A stretch of DNA of 48,837 bases from Williamwhitmania sp. (GTDB lineage Bacteria > Bacteroidota > Bacteroidia > Bacteroidales > Williamwhitmaniaceae): positions 1 to 48,837 of the forward strand of contig DATKVT010000070.1 in NCBI GenBank assembly GCA_035529935.1. The letters run 5' to 3'. Each line of letters opens with the position of its first letter. The first letter of the stretch is position 1. Positions 27,593-35,289 of this stretch are shown piece after piece. The notes beneath the pieces were generated by a model that was not told the DNA's origin, did no database searches, and worked only from the letters and a program-made list of their open reading frames with translations. The translations under genes were made by a program, and so were the position numbers.

Positions 27593-28195
27593 TCAAAGGC
27601 TGTTGTATCTACGATTTACCTCGTCCCAATTAATCAAGTTCCAAAATGCAGCAACATAATCGTTTCTCCTATTTTGGTATTTCAAGTAGTAAGCGTGCTC
27701 CCAAACATCAAGTCCCAAAATTGGATATCCCTTTACCTCGGACACATCCATTCTAGGGTTGTCCTGATTGGGTGTGGAAGCAATTGTCAACTTGCCTTGA
27801 ACGTCAACCAGCCAAGCCCAGCCAGAGCCGAATCTTGACATAGCTGCCTTGCCAAACTCCTCCTTAAAAGCACCAAAGGAGCCAAAGTTTTTGTCAATGG
27901 ATTTTGCAATATCGCCGGTTGGATTACCGCCTCCATTTGGAGATAGGATTGTCCAAAATAGGCTGTGGTTGTAGAAACCACCACCATTATTTCGAACGGC
28001 AACCGGGAATTTTGATACATTTTTCAGCAATTCATCTATGGGCAACTTCTCCATTTCGGTGCCCTGAGTTGCTGCATTGAGGTTGTTGGTATAAGCTCCA
28101 TGATGCTTTGTATGGTGAATCTCCATTGTTAAAGCATCAATGTGTGGTTCCAGTGCGACGTAAGCGTAGGGTAATTTTGGTAATTCGAATGCCAT
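27593..28195 (-). CDS. sodA: Superoxide dismutase, Mn-type
   Basis: The 200-residue product has the SOD ligands H27 and H77 and the DVWEHAYY motif near the C-terminus. Unlike its neighbour it has glycine (G73) four residues before H77 and the segment TPNQDNP, markers of manganese enzymes. It has no signal peptide. It is transcribed in the same direction as the Fe-type gene but is followed by its own terminator. Metal choice from these markers is usual but not absolute; cambialistic use is possible. Confidence 0.93.
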   Translation of the reverse strand: MAFELPKLPYAYVALEPHIDALTMEIHHTKHHGAYTNNLNAATQGTEMEKLPIDELLKNVSKFPVAVRNNGGGFYNHSLFWTILSPNGGGNPTGDIAKSIDKNFGSFGAFKEEFGKAAMSRFGSGWAWLVDVQGKLTIASTPNQDNPRMDVSEVKGYPILGLDVWEHAYYLKYQNRRNDYVAAFWNLINWDEVNRRYNSL

Positions 28196-28812
28196 GATAT
28201 TTTGTTTTAGAAGTTGCTATTTGTATTCAGTTTAAATTAAAACAACACACTAACAAAAAAGTTCATGGCAACAACTTTCTTACACAAATCAGCACATACT
28301 TACCTAACATCAATGCAGAAGGGAGTTTTACAAAAAGAAAGTTACAGGGAAAGTAGCGTAGGATTTTGGCCCACCCAATTATTCTAAGTCATGAAGTTTA
28401 CCAAACAAATACCATTCTCATCTGTTATTGAGTCAAATTTTGCTTGGTTAACCAAGTTCAGCATCAATTCAAAGGGCTAAAGGATAACGATGCTTAGAGC
28501 TAGATTGCTTCAAAGGCTATTATCAGAAACTGTGCTGCAATTAATCTTTAAGGTTAGGGTTGTAGGGGACAACCTTTTCCTTGGTTATTGTAAACATTTC
28601 TATCCGCAGGAAATAATAGGTTACCTCATAAAACTCCACCCGCCACTTACCATCGAGCGAGTTTACAGAACCTGTTTTTTTTGCGAGCTTACCCCATAAA
28701 GGCTTTTGCGTAGGATGCTTCTTATTCCCAGTCTGATTCAAATGCAGCACATTTTTATTCAATACTAAATTAACATTAATTTTTCGTGTCACCCATATTT
28801 TCAGTAAACAAA
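28196..28812. other. 617-base region without a convincing gene
   Basis: The interval holds the divergent upstream regions of the Mn-SOD and DUF1858-like genes. A perfect 14-base palindrome (CTTGGTTAACCAAG, 28443-28456) is the only clear symmetric element. A minus-strand open frame at 28541-28819 (92 codons) has a C-terminal half that reads like beta strands (WRVEFYEVTYYFLRIEMF) but no recognised family, and its start overlaps the DUF1858-like gene. It could be a gene remnant. No tRNA or other RNA gene was seen. Confidence 0.35.
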
Positions 28813-29028
28813 ATGACAAAAATACTTAAAAACATTACCATTGAGGAGCTTATTGAAGTTCTTCCCGAGTCAGTTAAACTATTAAAAGATAAGGGAATAC
28901 GTTGCATAATTTGCGGCGAGCCTATTTGGGGAACACTGGAGGAGGCAGCCAAGGAGAAAAGCATCACCGACGACGAACTTGAGGCTGTGGTTCAGGAGTT
29001 GAACAACTTAGCTGCTGGCCATAAATAG
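28813..29028 (+). CDS. DUF1858-like small redox-type protein
   Basis: The 71-residue product from ATG 28813 matches the DUF1858 domain, also described as the hybrid-cluster-protein-associated redox disulfide domain: an N-terminal helix (TIEELIEVLPESVKLL), a pair of cysteines in RCIICGEP, then WGTLEEAAKEK and a C-terminal helix. The role is not established; a thiol or metal role is inferred from the CxxC. It stands alone, with the hldD gene converging from downstream. A GTG at 28786 is a weaker start. Confidence 0.8.
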   Translation: MTKILKNITIEELIEVLPESVKLLKDKGIRCIICGEPIWGTLEEAAKEKSITDDELEAVVQELNNLAAGHK

Positions 29029-29077
29029 CAAAAGTTCCCCCTAAAGGAGGAACTTTTACACAATGTCACGTATGTGA

Positions 29078-30043
29078 TTACCAAATTTTATTGGGAATCA
29101 AGTAGTTCTTCACGTAGTCGTTTACACCATCTTCCAGGGTGGTAAATGGTTTAACATAGCCTATAGAACGAAGCTTCACCATATTGGCTTCGGTAAAATA
29201 TTGGTATTTATCACGAATATCAATTGGGGTATCAACAAAGCTGATATCCTCCTTCACTCCCATCGCCCCAAAGGTTGCCTTTGTAAGATCAAGAAATGTT
29301 CGTGCAGTTCCGGTACCCATGTTGTAGATCCCGGAATTCTTTCTGGTCTGCATTAAGAAAAACATGACATCGCAAAGGTCCTTCACATACACAAAATCGC
29401 GCATCTGCCCACCATCAGTAAACTTTGGATTATGCGAACGGAATAACTTCATTTTTCCCGTAGCAGATATCTGGTTAAAAGAATGAAAAATTACAGAAGC
29501 CATACGCCCCTTGTGGAATTCATTTGGACCATAGACGTTGAAAAACTTTAGCCCAGCCCAGAAGAATGGCTTCTTATGTTGAGCAAGAGCCCACTTATCA
29601 AACTCGTTTTTTGACTCACCATAGGGATTTAAAGGCTTTAGCTTGGAAATAATGGAGTGATCATCCTCGTAGCCAAGTTCACCCATGCCGTAGGTTGCAG
29701 CCGAAGAGGCATACACTAGAGGCAATCCAAACTCAACACAGGCATTCCATACCATTTGGGAATATTCCAGATTTAGTTTATTGAAAACCTTTACATCAAA
29801 TTCGGCAGTATTAGTTCTAGCACCCAGATGAAAAACAAATTCCACATGCTTGTGATTCCGTTGGAGCCATTCATGGAAAGCTTCGCGATCAACTAACGCT
29901 GAATAACTTTTCCCCTCGTAGTTTTGCCGCTTCTCATCGTGCGAAAAATCGTCAACCAAAACTACATCGTTGAATCCTTCATGATTCAACCTCGAAACCA
30001 AACCGCTACTAATAAACCCGGCTGCCCCAGTAACTATAATCAT
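29078..30043 (-). CDS. hldD: ADP-L-glycero-D-manno-heptose 6-epimerase
   Basis: The 321-residue short-chain dehydrogenase-type epimerase makes the ADP-heptose used for the lipopolysaccharide core. Visible motifs are the Rossmann loop TGAAGFISSG, FHLGARTNT, the catalytic serine region ASSAATYG, and the YGESK Tyr-Lys pair. FNVYGPNEFHKGRMASV is typical of this epimerase rather than of UDP-glucose epimerases. The third glycine of GxxGxxG is serine here, which is tolerated in some relatives. The gene stands alone between convergent and divergent neighbours. Confidence 0.93.
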   Translation of the reverse strand: MIIVTGAAGFISSGLVSRLNHEGFNDVVLVDDFSHDEKRQNYEGKSYSALVDREAFHEWLQRNHKHVEFVFHLGARTNTAEFDVKVFNKLNLEYSQMVWNACVEFGLPLVYASSAATYGMGELGYEDDHSIISKLKPLNPYGESKNEFDKWALAQHKKPFFWAGLKFFNVYGPNEFHKGRMASVIFHSFNQISATGKMKLFRSHNPKFTDGGQMRDFVYVKDLCDVMFFLMQTRKNSGIYNMGTGTARTFLDLTKATFGAMGVKEDISFVDTPIDIRDKYQYFTEANMVKLRSIGYVKPFTTLEDGVNDYVKNYLIPNKIW

Positions 30044-30423
30044 TTTGTTAGTATTTCAGTTTTACAATCTCTATATCTTAATGCTTAGGCCCCTAGGGCA
30101 CAGTGAGTCGTTGCCACAAAGATATAGATTTATGACTAAACGCACCCCTTTTTGAGAATCCAGCATGACTTTAGCAACATTAATAAATGGTTAAATAAAG
30201 CCTGCAACCCATGCATGAACTCATTAACTCACTATATTCTTACCTGAACTATGTTCAACGACATTACAATGGAGATCAAATGTTTTCTGGTATTGACTAC
30301 AAAAAAACTATTTTCGCAAAAACAATATTAGACATAAATCCAATTCTCAACTTGAGGCCATTAGAACAAAACGAAATATTTGCGGTTTATATGTTTATGA
30401 TTAGCTAATTAAGACTAAACAAG
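30044..30423. other. 380-base divergent upstream region of hldD and queD
   Basis: A minus-strand TATCTTTG (30124-30117) could be the hldD -7 box. A 65-codon open frame at 30211-30408 ends 15 bases before queD, but it has no recognisable domain and I do not call it a gene. A CCCTAGGG palindrome lies at 30091-30098. Nothing else is evident. Confidence 0.35.
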
Positions 30424-30843
30424 ATGCAGGAGGTTTTTATCACCAGAAGAGAGAGATTCAATGCAGCTCATAGACTATTTCGTCAAGATTTTTCGGACGA
30501 AAAGAACTTGGAGGTGTATGGGAAATGCTCCAATCCAAACTGGCATGGGCACAACTATATTCTTTTTGTCACGGTAAAAGGCCATGTGAATCCTGAGGTA
30601 GGCTACCTAATGAATTTGAAGGACCTCAGTATGATTATTCACGATGAAGTTGTAGATAAGATAGACCACAAAAACATGAATGTGGAGGTAGATTTTATGC
30701 AAGGTCGCATTGCCTCAACAGAAAATTTGGCCATTGCAATTTGGGAGGCAATTGCTCCGAAAATTGAAAAACAAGGGGCCATTCTCCATTGCGTTAAGGT
30801 TCAAGAAACGGAGAATAACTGGGCAGAATATTACGGAAACTAA
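30424..30843 (+). CDS. queD: 6-carboxy-5,6,7,8-tetrahydropterin synthase (PTPS family)
   Basis: The 139-residue product has the PTPS/QueD zinc histidines H16 (FNAAHRL), H41 and H43 (WHGHNY) and a cysteine (C35) in [10 protein letters not shown], the position of the catalytic cysteine. ASTENLA and KVQETENN are further family motifs. It converts dihydroneopterin triphosphate in queuosine synthesis or a related pterin route. It is ten bases upstream of folE, which makes its substrate, so the two form one operon. QueC and QueE are not in the window, so queuosine versus another pterin is undecided. Confidence 0.9.
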   Translation: MQEVFITRRERFNAAHRLFRQDFSDEKNLEVYGKCSNPNWHGHNYILFVTVKGHVNPEVGYLMNLKDLSMIIHDEVVDKIDHKNMNVEVDFMQGRIASTENLAIAIWEAIAPKIEKQGAILHCVKVQETENNWAEYYGN

Positions 30844-30853
30844 ATACCAAACG

Positions 30854-31492
30854 ATGGAAACGATAAATAGCGGAGCCATTATCGACGAAAATGATGGCTA
30901 TGCAAAAATTGAGCGGTGGAATACCGAAAAAACCGAACTTTTAGCAGAGCACTACAAAGCAATACTACAGCTAATTGGGGAAAATCCCGAGCGGGAAGGT
31001 TTGCTGAGCACTCCCGAGCGAGTTGCCAAGGCAATGCAATTCCTCATGCAGGGCTATAATACAGACCCAAAAGAGTTGATTAATAAAGCAAAATTCAAGG
31101 AGGATTACCAGCAAATGGTTCTTGTGAAGGACATTGAACTTTACTCAATGTGCGAGCATCACATGATACCATTTTATGGGAAGGCACATGTAGCCTATAT
31201 TCCAAATGGATACATTACTGGGTTGAGTAAAATTGCAAGAGTAGTTGAGGCATTTGCTAGGAGGCTTCAAATTCAAGAACGCCTTACAGTTCAAATTCGT
31301 GACTCAATTCAGGAAACGCTTCACCCGCTAGGTGTTGCCGTAGTTATAGAGGCCAGCCACATGTGTATGCAGATGCGCGGAGTGCAAAAGCAAAATTCAG
31401 TAACAACCACCTCTGCCTTCACCGGAGCCTTTCTTACCCAAAACAAAACAAGGGAAGAGTTTATTCACCTTATAGGAGTGAAGCTACACTAA
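30854..31492 (+). CDS. folE: GTP cyclohydrolase I
   Basis: The 212-residue product opens the GTP ring to 7,8-dihydroneopterin triphosphate for folate, queuosine or pterin synthesis. The zinc ligands are C100 and H103 ([10 protein letters not shown]) and C171 (HMCMQMRGV). [16 protein letters not shown] and TTSAFTGAF are family signatures. The frame is open upstream within queD, but ATG 30854, ten bases after the queD stop, gives a normal length. A perfect stem-loop follows the gene. Confidence 0.94.
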   Translation: METINSGAIIDENDGYAKIERWNTEKTELLAEHYKAILQLIGENPEREGLLSTPERVAKAMQFLMQGYNTDPKELINKAKFKEDYQQMVLVKDIELYSMCEHHMIPFYGKAHVAYIPNGYITGLSKIARVVEAFARRLQIQERLTVQIRDSIQETLHPLGVAVVIEASHMCMQMRGVQKQNSVTTTSAFTGAFLTQNKTREEFIHLIGVKLH

Positions 31493-31512
31493 GAAAAAAA
31501 TTTCAGCATTAA

Positions 31513-31542
31513 AAAGGGGAACCACAATTGTGGTTCCCCTTT
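31513..31542. terminator. Bidirectional terminator between folE and the outer-membrane barrel gene
   Basis: A perfect 30-base palindrome (half AAAGGGGAACCACAA) sits between the two convergent genes, with A-rich sequence on one side and TTTCCC on the other. Confidence 0.8.
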
Positions 31543-31564
31543 CCCTTCTAACCCTAAACCTAAG

Positions 31565-32284
31565 CTACCCCTCAGGGGCAACTTCCGCACTTTTGCTCTT
31601 TTGTTTATTGCTCAACCTCTTATATAATTCGACAAAATCGTAGAGGTAAATCAAAGAGAAGCCAAGTGTTCTATTTGAGTTGAACTCAGAGTCTTCCTTA
31701 TGAACATCCATAAAGCTATAATCATAGCGTAGGTCGAATACCCACGTTCCCAATTTTCGAGGCCACTCGGCACCTGCACCGATGGCAAAGCCATAATCCA
31801 TTGTTCGCCAGCCAGAGTTAGTAAGTGAAGACTCGTAAGATTGACCTGAGGCAGCATCAGTAAAAACAGCAGTTCCACCAGTTCTTACATTGACGAAACC
31901 ACCACCTTCAACGTGAATCCGAGTAACACCAACAGCCATTAGCGAATATTGAGCCAGAATTGGAATCCCAATATAGCTTGTCTTAAACTTGCTTTCAAAA
32001 GAGCCACTTTCAACCTTAACACCCTTTTGTATAAACATTAATTCGGGCAGCAATGCCCATTTTTCATTAATGCCTAATTTGCCAGAAACCCCAAATTCGA
32101 ACCCAGTTCTGAACTTCGATGTTCCGCCAAAAGAGGTTGTGGTATTGGATATCTTCGAAAGCGCAAGGCCAATTTTAGGACCCAAATAAAAATAGCCAAA
32201 CTCCCTTTTCCCAATCTTTATCACCTGCGCATATGAACCCAATGATATTATTAAACTTATTAAAACTGCAATAATACCTTTCAT
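31565..32284 (-). CDS. Outer-membrane beta-barrel protein (PorT-like)
   Basis: The 239-residue product has a signal peptide ending near SYA, then alternating aromatic and polar strands (YFYLGPKIGLALSKI, FEFGVSGKLGINEKWALLPELMF), as in the PorT-like outer-membrane beta-barrel domain of Bacteroidota. A lysine-rich C-terminal tail after the last strand is unusual because many barrels end with an aromatic residue at the last strand. The function is unknown; PorT itself acts in type IX secretion but this family is large and mostly uncharacterised. A 24-base palindrome lies 26 bases before its ATG, shared with divergent fabD. Confidence 0.8.
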   Translation of the reverse strand: MKGIIAVLISLIISLGSYAQVIKIGKREFGYFYLGPKIGLALSKISNTTTSFGGTSKFRTGFEFGVSGKLGINEKWALLPELMFIQKGVKVESGSFESKFKTSYIGIPILAQYSLMAVGVTRIHVEGGGFVNVRTGGTAVFTDAASGQSYESSLTNSGWRTMDYGFAIGAGAEWPRKLGTWVFDLRYDYSFMDVHKEDSEFNSNRTLGFSLIYLYDFVELYKRLSNKQKSKSAEVAPEG

Positions 32285-32309
32285 AGATAACTTCTTTAAT
32301 AGTTTGTTG

Positions 32310-32333
32310 TCAATTTACAATATTGTAAATTGA
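32310..32333. promoter_or_regulatory. Perfect 24-base palindrome between divergent barrel and fabD genes, candidate operator
   Basis: The half site TCAATTTACAAT is followed directly by its exact reverse complement. It lies 26 bases before the barrel ATG and about 57 before the fabD ATG. The symmetry and position suggest binding by a dimeric regulator, which is inference. Confidence 0.55.
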
Positions 32334-32360
32334 AGAAATGGAGCAATTTAGAATTTGTAT

Positions 32361-32368
32361 TACTTTTG
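32361..32368 (+). promoter_or_regulatory. Candidate -7 box for fabD
   Basis: TACTTTTG fits TAnnTTTG and ends 22 bases before the fabD ATG. No -33 TTG is at the usual distance; the 24-base palindrome is centred about 47 bases upstream. Confidence 0.35.
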
Positions 32369-32390
32369 TCGAGTAACCAATAAAATTGCT

Positions 32391-33272
32391 ATGAAGGCAT
32401 TTGTATTTCCCGGTCAGGGCGCTCAATTTGTAGGCATGGGGAAAGATCTTTACGACAGCAATCCCGCAGCTAAAGAACTTTTTGAAAAGGCAAACCACAT
32501 TCTTGGGTTTCGTATTACCGACATGATGTTCTCAGGAACCGATGAGGATTTGAGACAAACAAAAGTTACTCAACCTGCAATTTTCTTGCATTCGGTTATT
32601 CTTGCAAAATCGCTTGGAGATAAATTCAAGCCGGAAATGGTTGCTGGGCATTCCCTGGGGGAGTTTTCCGCTTTGGTAGCCGCTGGAGCCTTAACTTTTG
32701 AAGACGGACTTCGCCTTGTTTCCAAAAGGGCCATGGCCATGCAAAAAGCGTGTGAGAAAGAGCCCTCCACCATGGCCGCAATCCTTGGGTTAGAAGACGA
32801 AAAGGTAGAGCAAATCTGCAACTCGATAGAGGAGGTGGTAGTACCTGCTAACTACAATAGCCCTGGACAACTAGTAATTTCAGGCTCCATGAAAGGCATT
32901 GAAATCGCCTGCGAGAAAATGAAGGAAGCTGGTGCAAAACGAGCACTTCCACTTAAGGTTGGTGGTGCATTTCACTCTCCCTTGATGGAACCCGCTCGCA
33001 AGGAGTTGGAGGAGGCTATTATGGCAACCACCATAAGCATGCCTATTTGCCCAATATACCAAAATGTAACAGCACAAGCCGTTACAGATCCTGAGACTAT
33101 AAAGAAGAACTTGGTTGCTCAGCTAACCGCACCAGTTCGATGGACACAAAGCGTGAAAAATATGGTTGCCGATGGTGCAACATACTTTACCGAAATTGGC
33201 CCCGGAAACGTTCTTCAAGGGTTGGTAAAGAAAATAGAAAAAGTAGAAGCAGAGAGCATACAATCACTATAA
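32391..33272 (+). CDS. fabD: Malonyl-CoA-ACP transacylase
   Basis: The 293-residue product moves malonyl from CoA to acyl carrier protein in fatty acid synthesis. The start at 32391 gives the family N-terminus (FVFPGQGAQFVGMG). The catalytic serine is S88 in VAGHSLGEFSALVAAG, with the conserved arginine and histidine further on (KRAMAMQKAC, GGAFHSPLM). It is not clustered with other fab genes. An OsmC gene converges on it, with a stem-loop between. Confidence 0.95.
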   Translation: MKAFVFPGQGAQFVGMGKDLYDSNPAAKELFEKANHILGFRITDMMFSGTDEDLRQTKVTQPAIFLHSVILAKSLGDKFKPEMVAGHSLGEFSALVAAGALTFEDGLRLVSKRAMAMQKACEKEPSTMAAILGLEDEKVEQICNSIEEVVVPANYNSPGQLVISGSMKGIEIACEKMKEAGAKRALPLKVGGAFHSPLMEPARKELEEAIMATTISMPICPIYQNVTAQAVTDPETIKKNLVAQLTAPVRWTQSVKNMVADGATYFTEIGPGNVLQGLVKKIEKVEAESIQSL

Positions 33273-33300
33273 AAAGAAAGCGGGTTCTCCCGCCTTCTTT
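33271..33300. terminator. Bidirectional terminator between fabD and the OsmC gene
   Basis: GCGGG and CCCGC pair around a TTCT loop, extended by AAGAA-type and TTCTTT-type flanks, between two convergent genes. Confidence 0.75.
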
Positions 33301-33709
33301 ACTCTTTGAACTTAAAAATTACATTTTGCTTCAGATCAGGATGTAGGCTATTGGCCACGGGGCACTCCTTGGAAGCCAATTCGAGTAATTTTCTCTCCTT
33401 TACCGAATAGTTATTATGTGGAAAGGTAAGCTCTACAACCACCTCCACAACCCTACGTGGATTAGTGCCCATAATTTTCGTAATCTTAACGTCGGTTCCA
33501 TCAATATCGAAGCCGTGGGTTCGAGCAGAAATCCCCATAATGGTAAGCATACAACTACCAAGAGATGTAGCGAGAAGGTCGGTTGGTGAGAAAAACTCGC
33601 CTCGTCCCTGATTGTCGATAGGCGCATCGGTAACAATCTTGTTGCCAGAACGAACGTGTAGTGCTTCGGTCCGAAGTTCTCCAATATACTTTGTTCTTAC
33701 AGTTTCCAT
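33299..33709 (-). CDS. OsmC/Ohr family peroxiredoxin-like protein
   Basis: The 136-residue product has the two redox cysteines of the family: C53 in ATSLGSCMLT and C116 in KECPVANSL. OsmC-type proteins reduce hydroperoxides with these cysteines as an obligate dimer. FSPTDLLA is a further family motif. The protein is cytoplasmic. Its peroxide substrate cannot be read. It sits convergent to fabD, upstream of nothing on its strand. Confidence 0.9.
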   Translation of the reverse strand: METVRTKYIGELRTEALHVRSGNKIVTDAPIDNQGRGEFFSPTDLLATSLGSCMLTIMGISARTHGFDIDGTDVKITKIMGTNPRRVVEVVVELTFPHNNYSVKERKLLELASKECPVANSLHPDLKQNVIFKFKE

Positions 33710-33767
33710 AGCAATATTTTTATGGCATGAATAACAGCTAGTAGTTAAGGGTGTTCAAACTTGGTAC

Positions 33768-33795
33768 AAAAAAAGGGGCGTTATCCGCCCCTTTT
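33768..33795 (-). terminator. Rho-independent terminator of gdhA
   Basis: On the minus strand, AAAAGGGGCG, a five-base loop and CGCCCCTTTT form a strong stem, followed by a run of T. Confidence 0.92.
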
Positions 33796-33816
33796 GAAAT
33801 ATTCTTAGCGAATCGA

Positions 33817-35154
33817 TTAGATAACGCCTTGCTCAAGCATAGCTTTGGCAACCTTCATAAATCCGGCAACGTTAGCTCCCTTAACGTAGTCAACATAGCC
33901 ATCCTTATTCTTACCATACTGAACACAAGCAGCATGAATGCTCTTCATAATTTGGTGTAGACGAGCATCAACTTCTTCTGTTCCCCAGCTGAGTTTCATG
34001 CTATTTTGGCTCATTTCCAAGCCAGAAGTTGCAACACCACCAGCGTTTACGGCCTTACCAGGTGCAAAAAGAATTTTTGCCTTATGGAATACAGCAATAG
34101 CTTCAGGGGTGCAAGGCATGTTAGCGCCTTCAGCAACGCAAACGGTGCCATTCTTTACGAGCAATTCAGCATCTTCCTTACCAAGCTCGTTTTGAGTTGC
34201 GCAAGGCATTGCTACGTCAACCTTAACTTCCCAAGGTTTCTTGCCTGCCACAAACTTAGAACCTGGGAACTTTTTCTCGTAAGGAGCAACGATATCTTGG
34301 TTTGTAGCACGAAGTTCGAGTAGAAACTCGATCTTGTTGCCTGAGATACCAGCCTCATCGTAGATGTAACCATCAGGACCAGAAATGGTAACAACCTTAC
34401 CACCAAGTTCAGTAACCTTAAGACAGGCGCCCCAAGCTACGTTACCAAAACCAGAAATAGCAACTCTCTTACCGTTGAAGTCGGTACCCTTAGTAGCCAA
34501 CATTTCCTTTGCAAAGTAGGTAGCACCAAAGCCGGTAGCTTCAGGACGGATGAGTGAACCACCAAATGTGAGACCCTTGCCGGTAAGAACACCAGAGTTT
34601 TCACGAGCTAACTTACGATACATACCGTATAAGAAGCCAATTTCACGACCACCAACGCCAATATCACCAGCGGGAACGTCAGTCTCGGGACCAATATGTC
34701 TCCAAAGTTCAGTCATAAAACCTTGACAGAAGCGCATTACTTCAGCATCGCTCTTTCCCTTAGGATCGAAATCGGAACCGCCTTTTCCACCACCCATAGG
34801 CAAAGTGGTAAGTGCGTTCTTGAAAATTTGCTCAAAACCTAAAAACTTCAAGATGCTAAGATTCACACTTGGGTGAAATCTCAAGCCACCTTTGTAAGGT
34901 CCAATGGCATTGTTAAACTGAATACGGTAAGCGAGGTTAACATGAACGTTACCTTCATCGTCAACCCAAGGCACCTTAAAGGTAAAGATCCGGTCTGGCT
35001 CAACGAGTCTTTCGATAATCTTAGCGGATTCAAATTCAGGATGCTGGTTGTAAACTTCTTCGATAGATTCCAACACCTCGTGCACAGCTTGGAGGTATTC
35101 TCTTTCGCCGGGATGCTTTTTTTCAAGCTCCGCCATTAACTTCTGTACATTCAT
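33817..35154 (-). CDS. gdhA: NADP-type glutamate dehydrogenase
   Basis: The 445-residue product interconverts glutamate with 2-oxoglutarate and ammonia. It has the hexameric class I length and motifs: LPMGGGKGGSDFDPKG with the catalytic lysines, TDVPAGDIGVGGREIG, and the Rossmann segment VAISGFGNVAWG. NADP preference is inferred from class only. It is transcribed alone with a strong terminator, and it could link nitrogen assimilation or amino-acid fermentation to the 2-oxoacid enzyme encoded upstream. Confidence 0.96.
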   Translation of the reverse strand: MNVQKLMAELEKKHPGEREYLQAVHEVLESIEEVYNQHPEFESAKIIERLVEPDRIFTFKVPWVDDEGNVHVNLAYRIQFNNAIGPYKGGLRFHPSVNLSILKFLGFEQIFKNALTTLPMGGGKGGSDFDPKGKSDAEVMRFCQGFMTELWRHIGPETDVPAGDIGVGGREIGFLYGMYRKLARENSGVLTGKGLTFGGSLIRPEATGFGATYFAKEMLATKGTDFNGKRVAISGFGNVAWGACLKVTELGGKVVTISGPDGYIYDEAGISGNKIEFLLELRATNQDIVAPYEKKFPGSKFVAGKKPWEVKVDVAMPCATQNELGKEDAELLVKNGTVCVAEGANMPCTPEAIAVFHKAKILFAPGKAVNAGGVATSGLEMSQNSMKLSWGTEEVDARLHQIMKSIHAACVQYGKNKDGYVDYVKGANVAGFMKVAKAMLEQGVI

Positions 35155-35289
35155 TGCTAAAAGGTTTTTATAATTCTGGTATCAAACGATTAATTTGTGT
35201 AAGCGCAAACGATGTTTCACTTACAAATTCTGCGTAAATTTAGAATCTTATTAATGATTTATCAAAACAAAAAGTCATGTTAAAGAATA

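Noticed and set aside
28443..28456. 14-base palindrome CTTGGTTAACCAAG as an operator
   Set aside because: It is far from both flanking genes and only 14 bases long; noted in the gap entry but not claimed as a site.
30211..30408. 65-codon frame just upstream of queD
   Set aside because: No domain, AT-rich, in a divergent promoter region; only its closeness to queD argued for it.
30710..30853. Upstream extension of the folE frame into queD
   Set aside because: It overlaps queD in another frame; ATG 30854 gives the normal FolE length and spacing.
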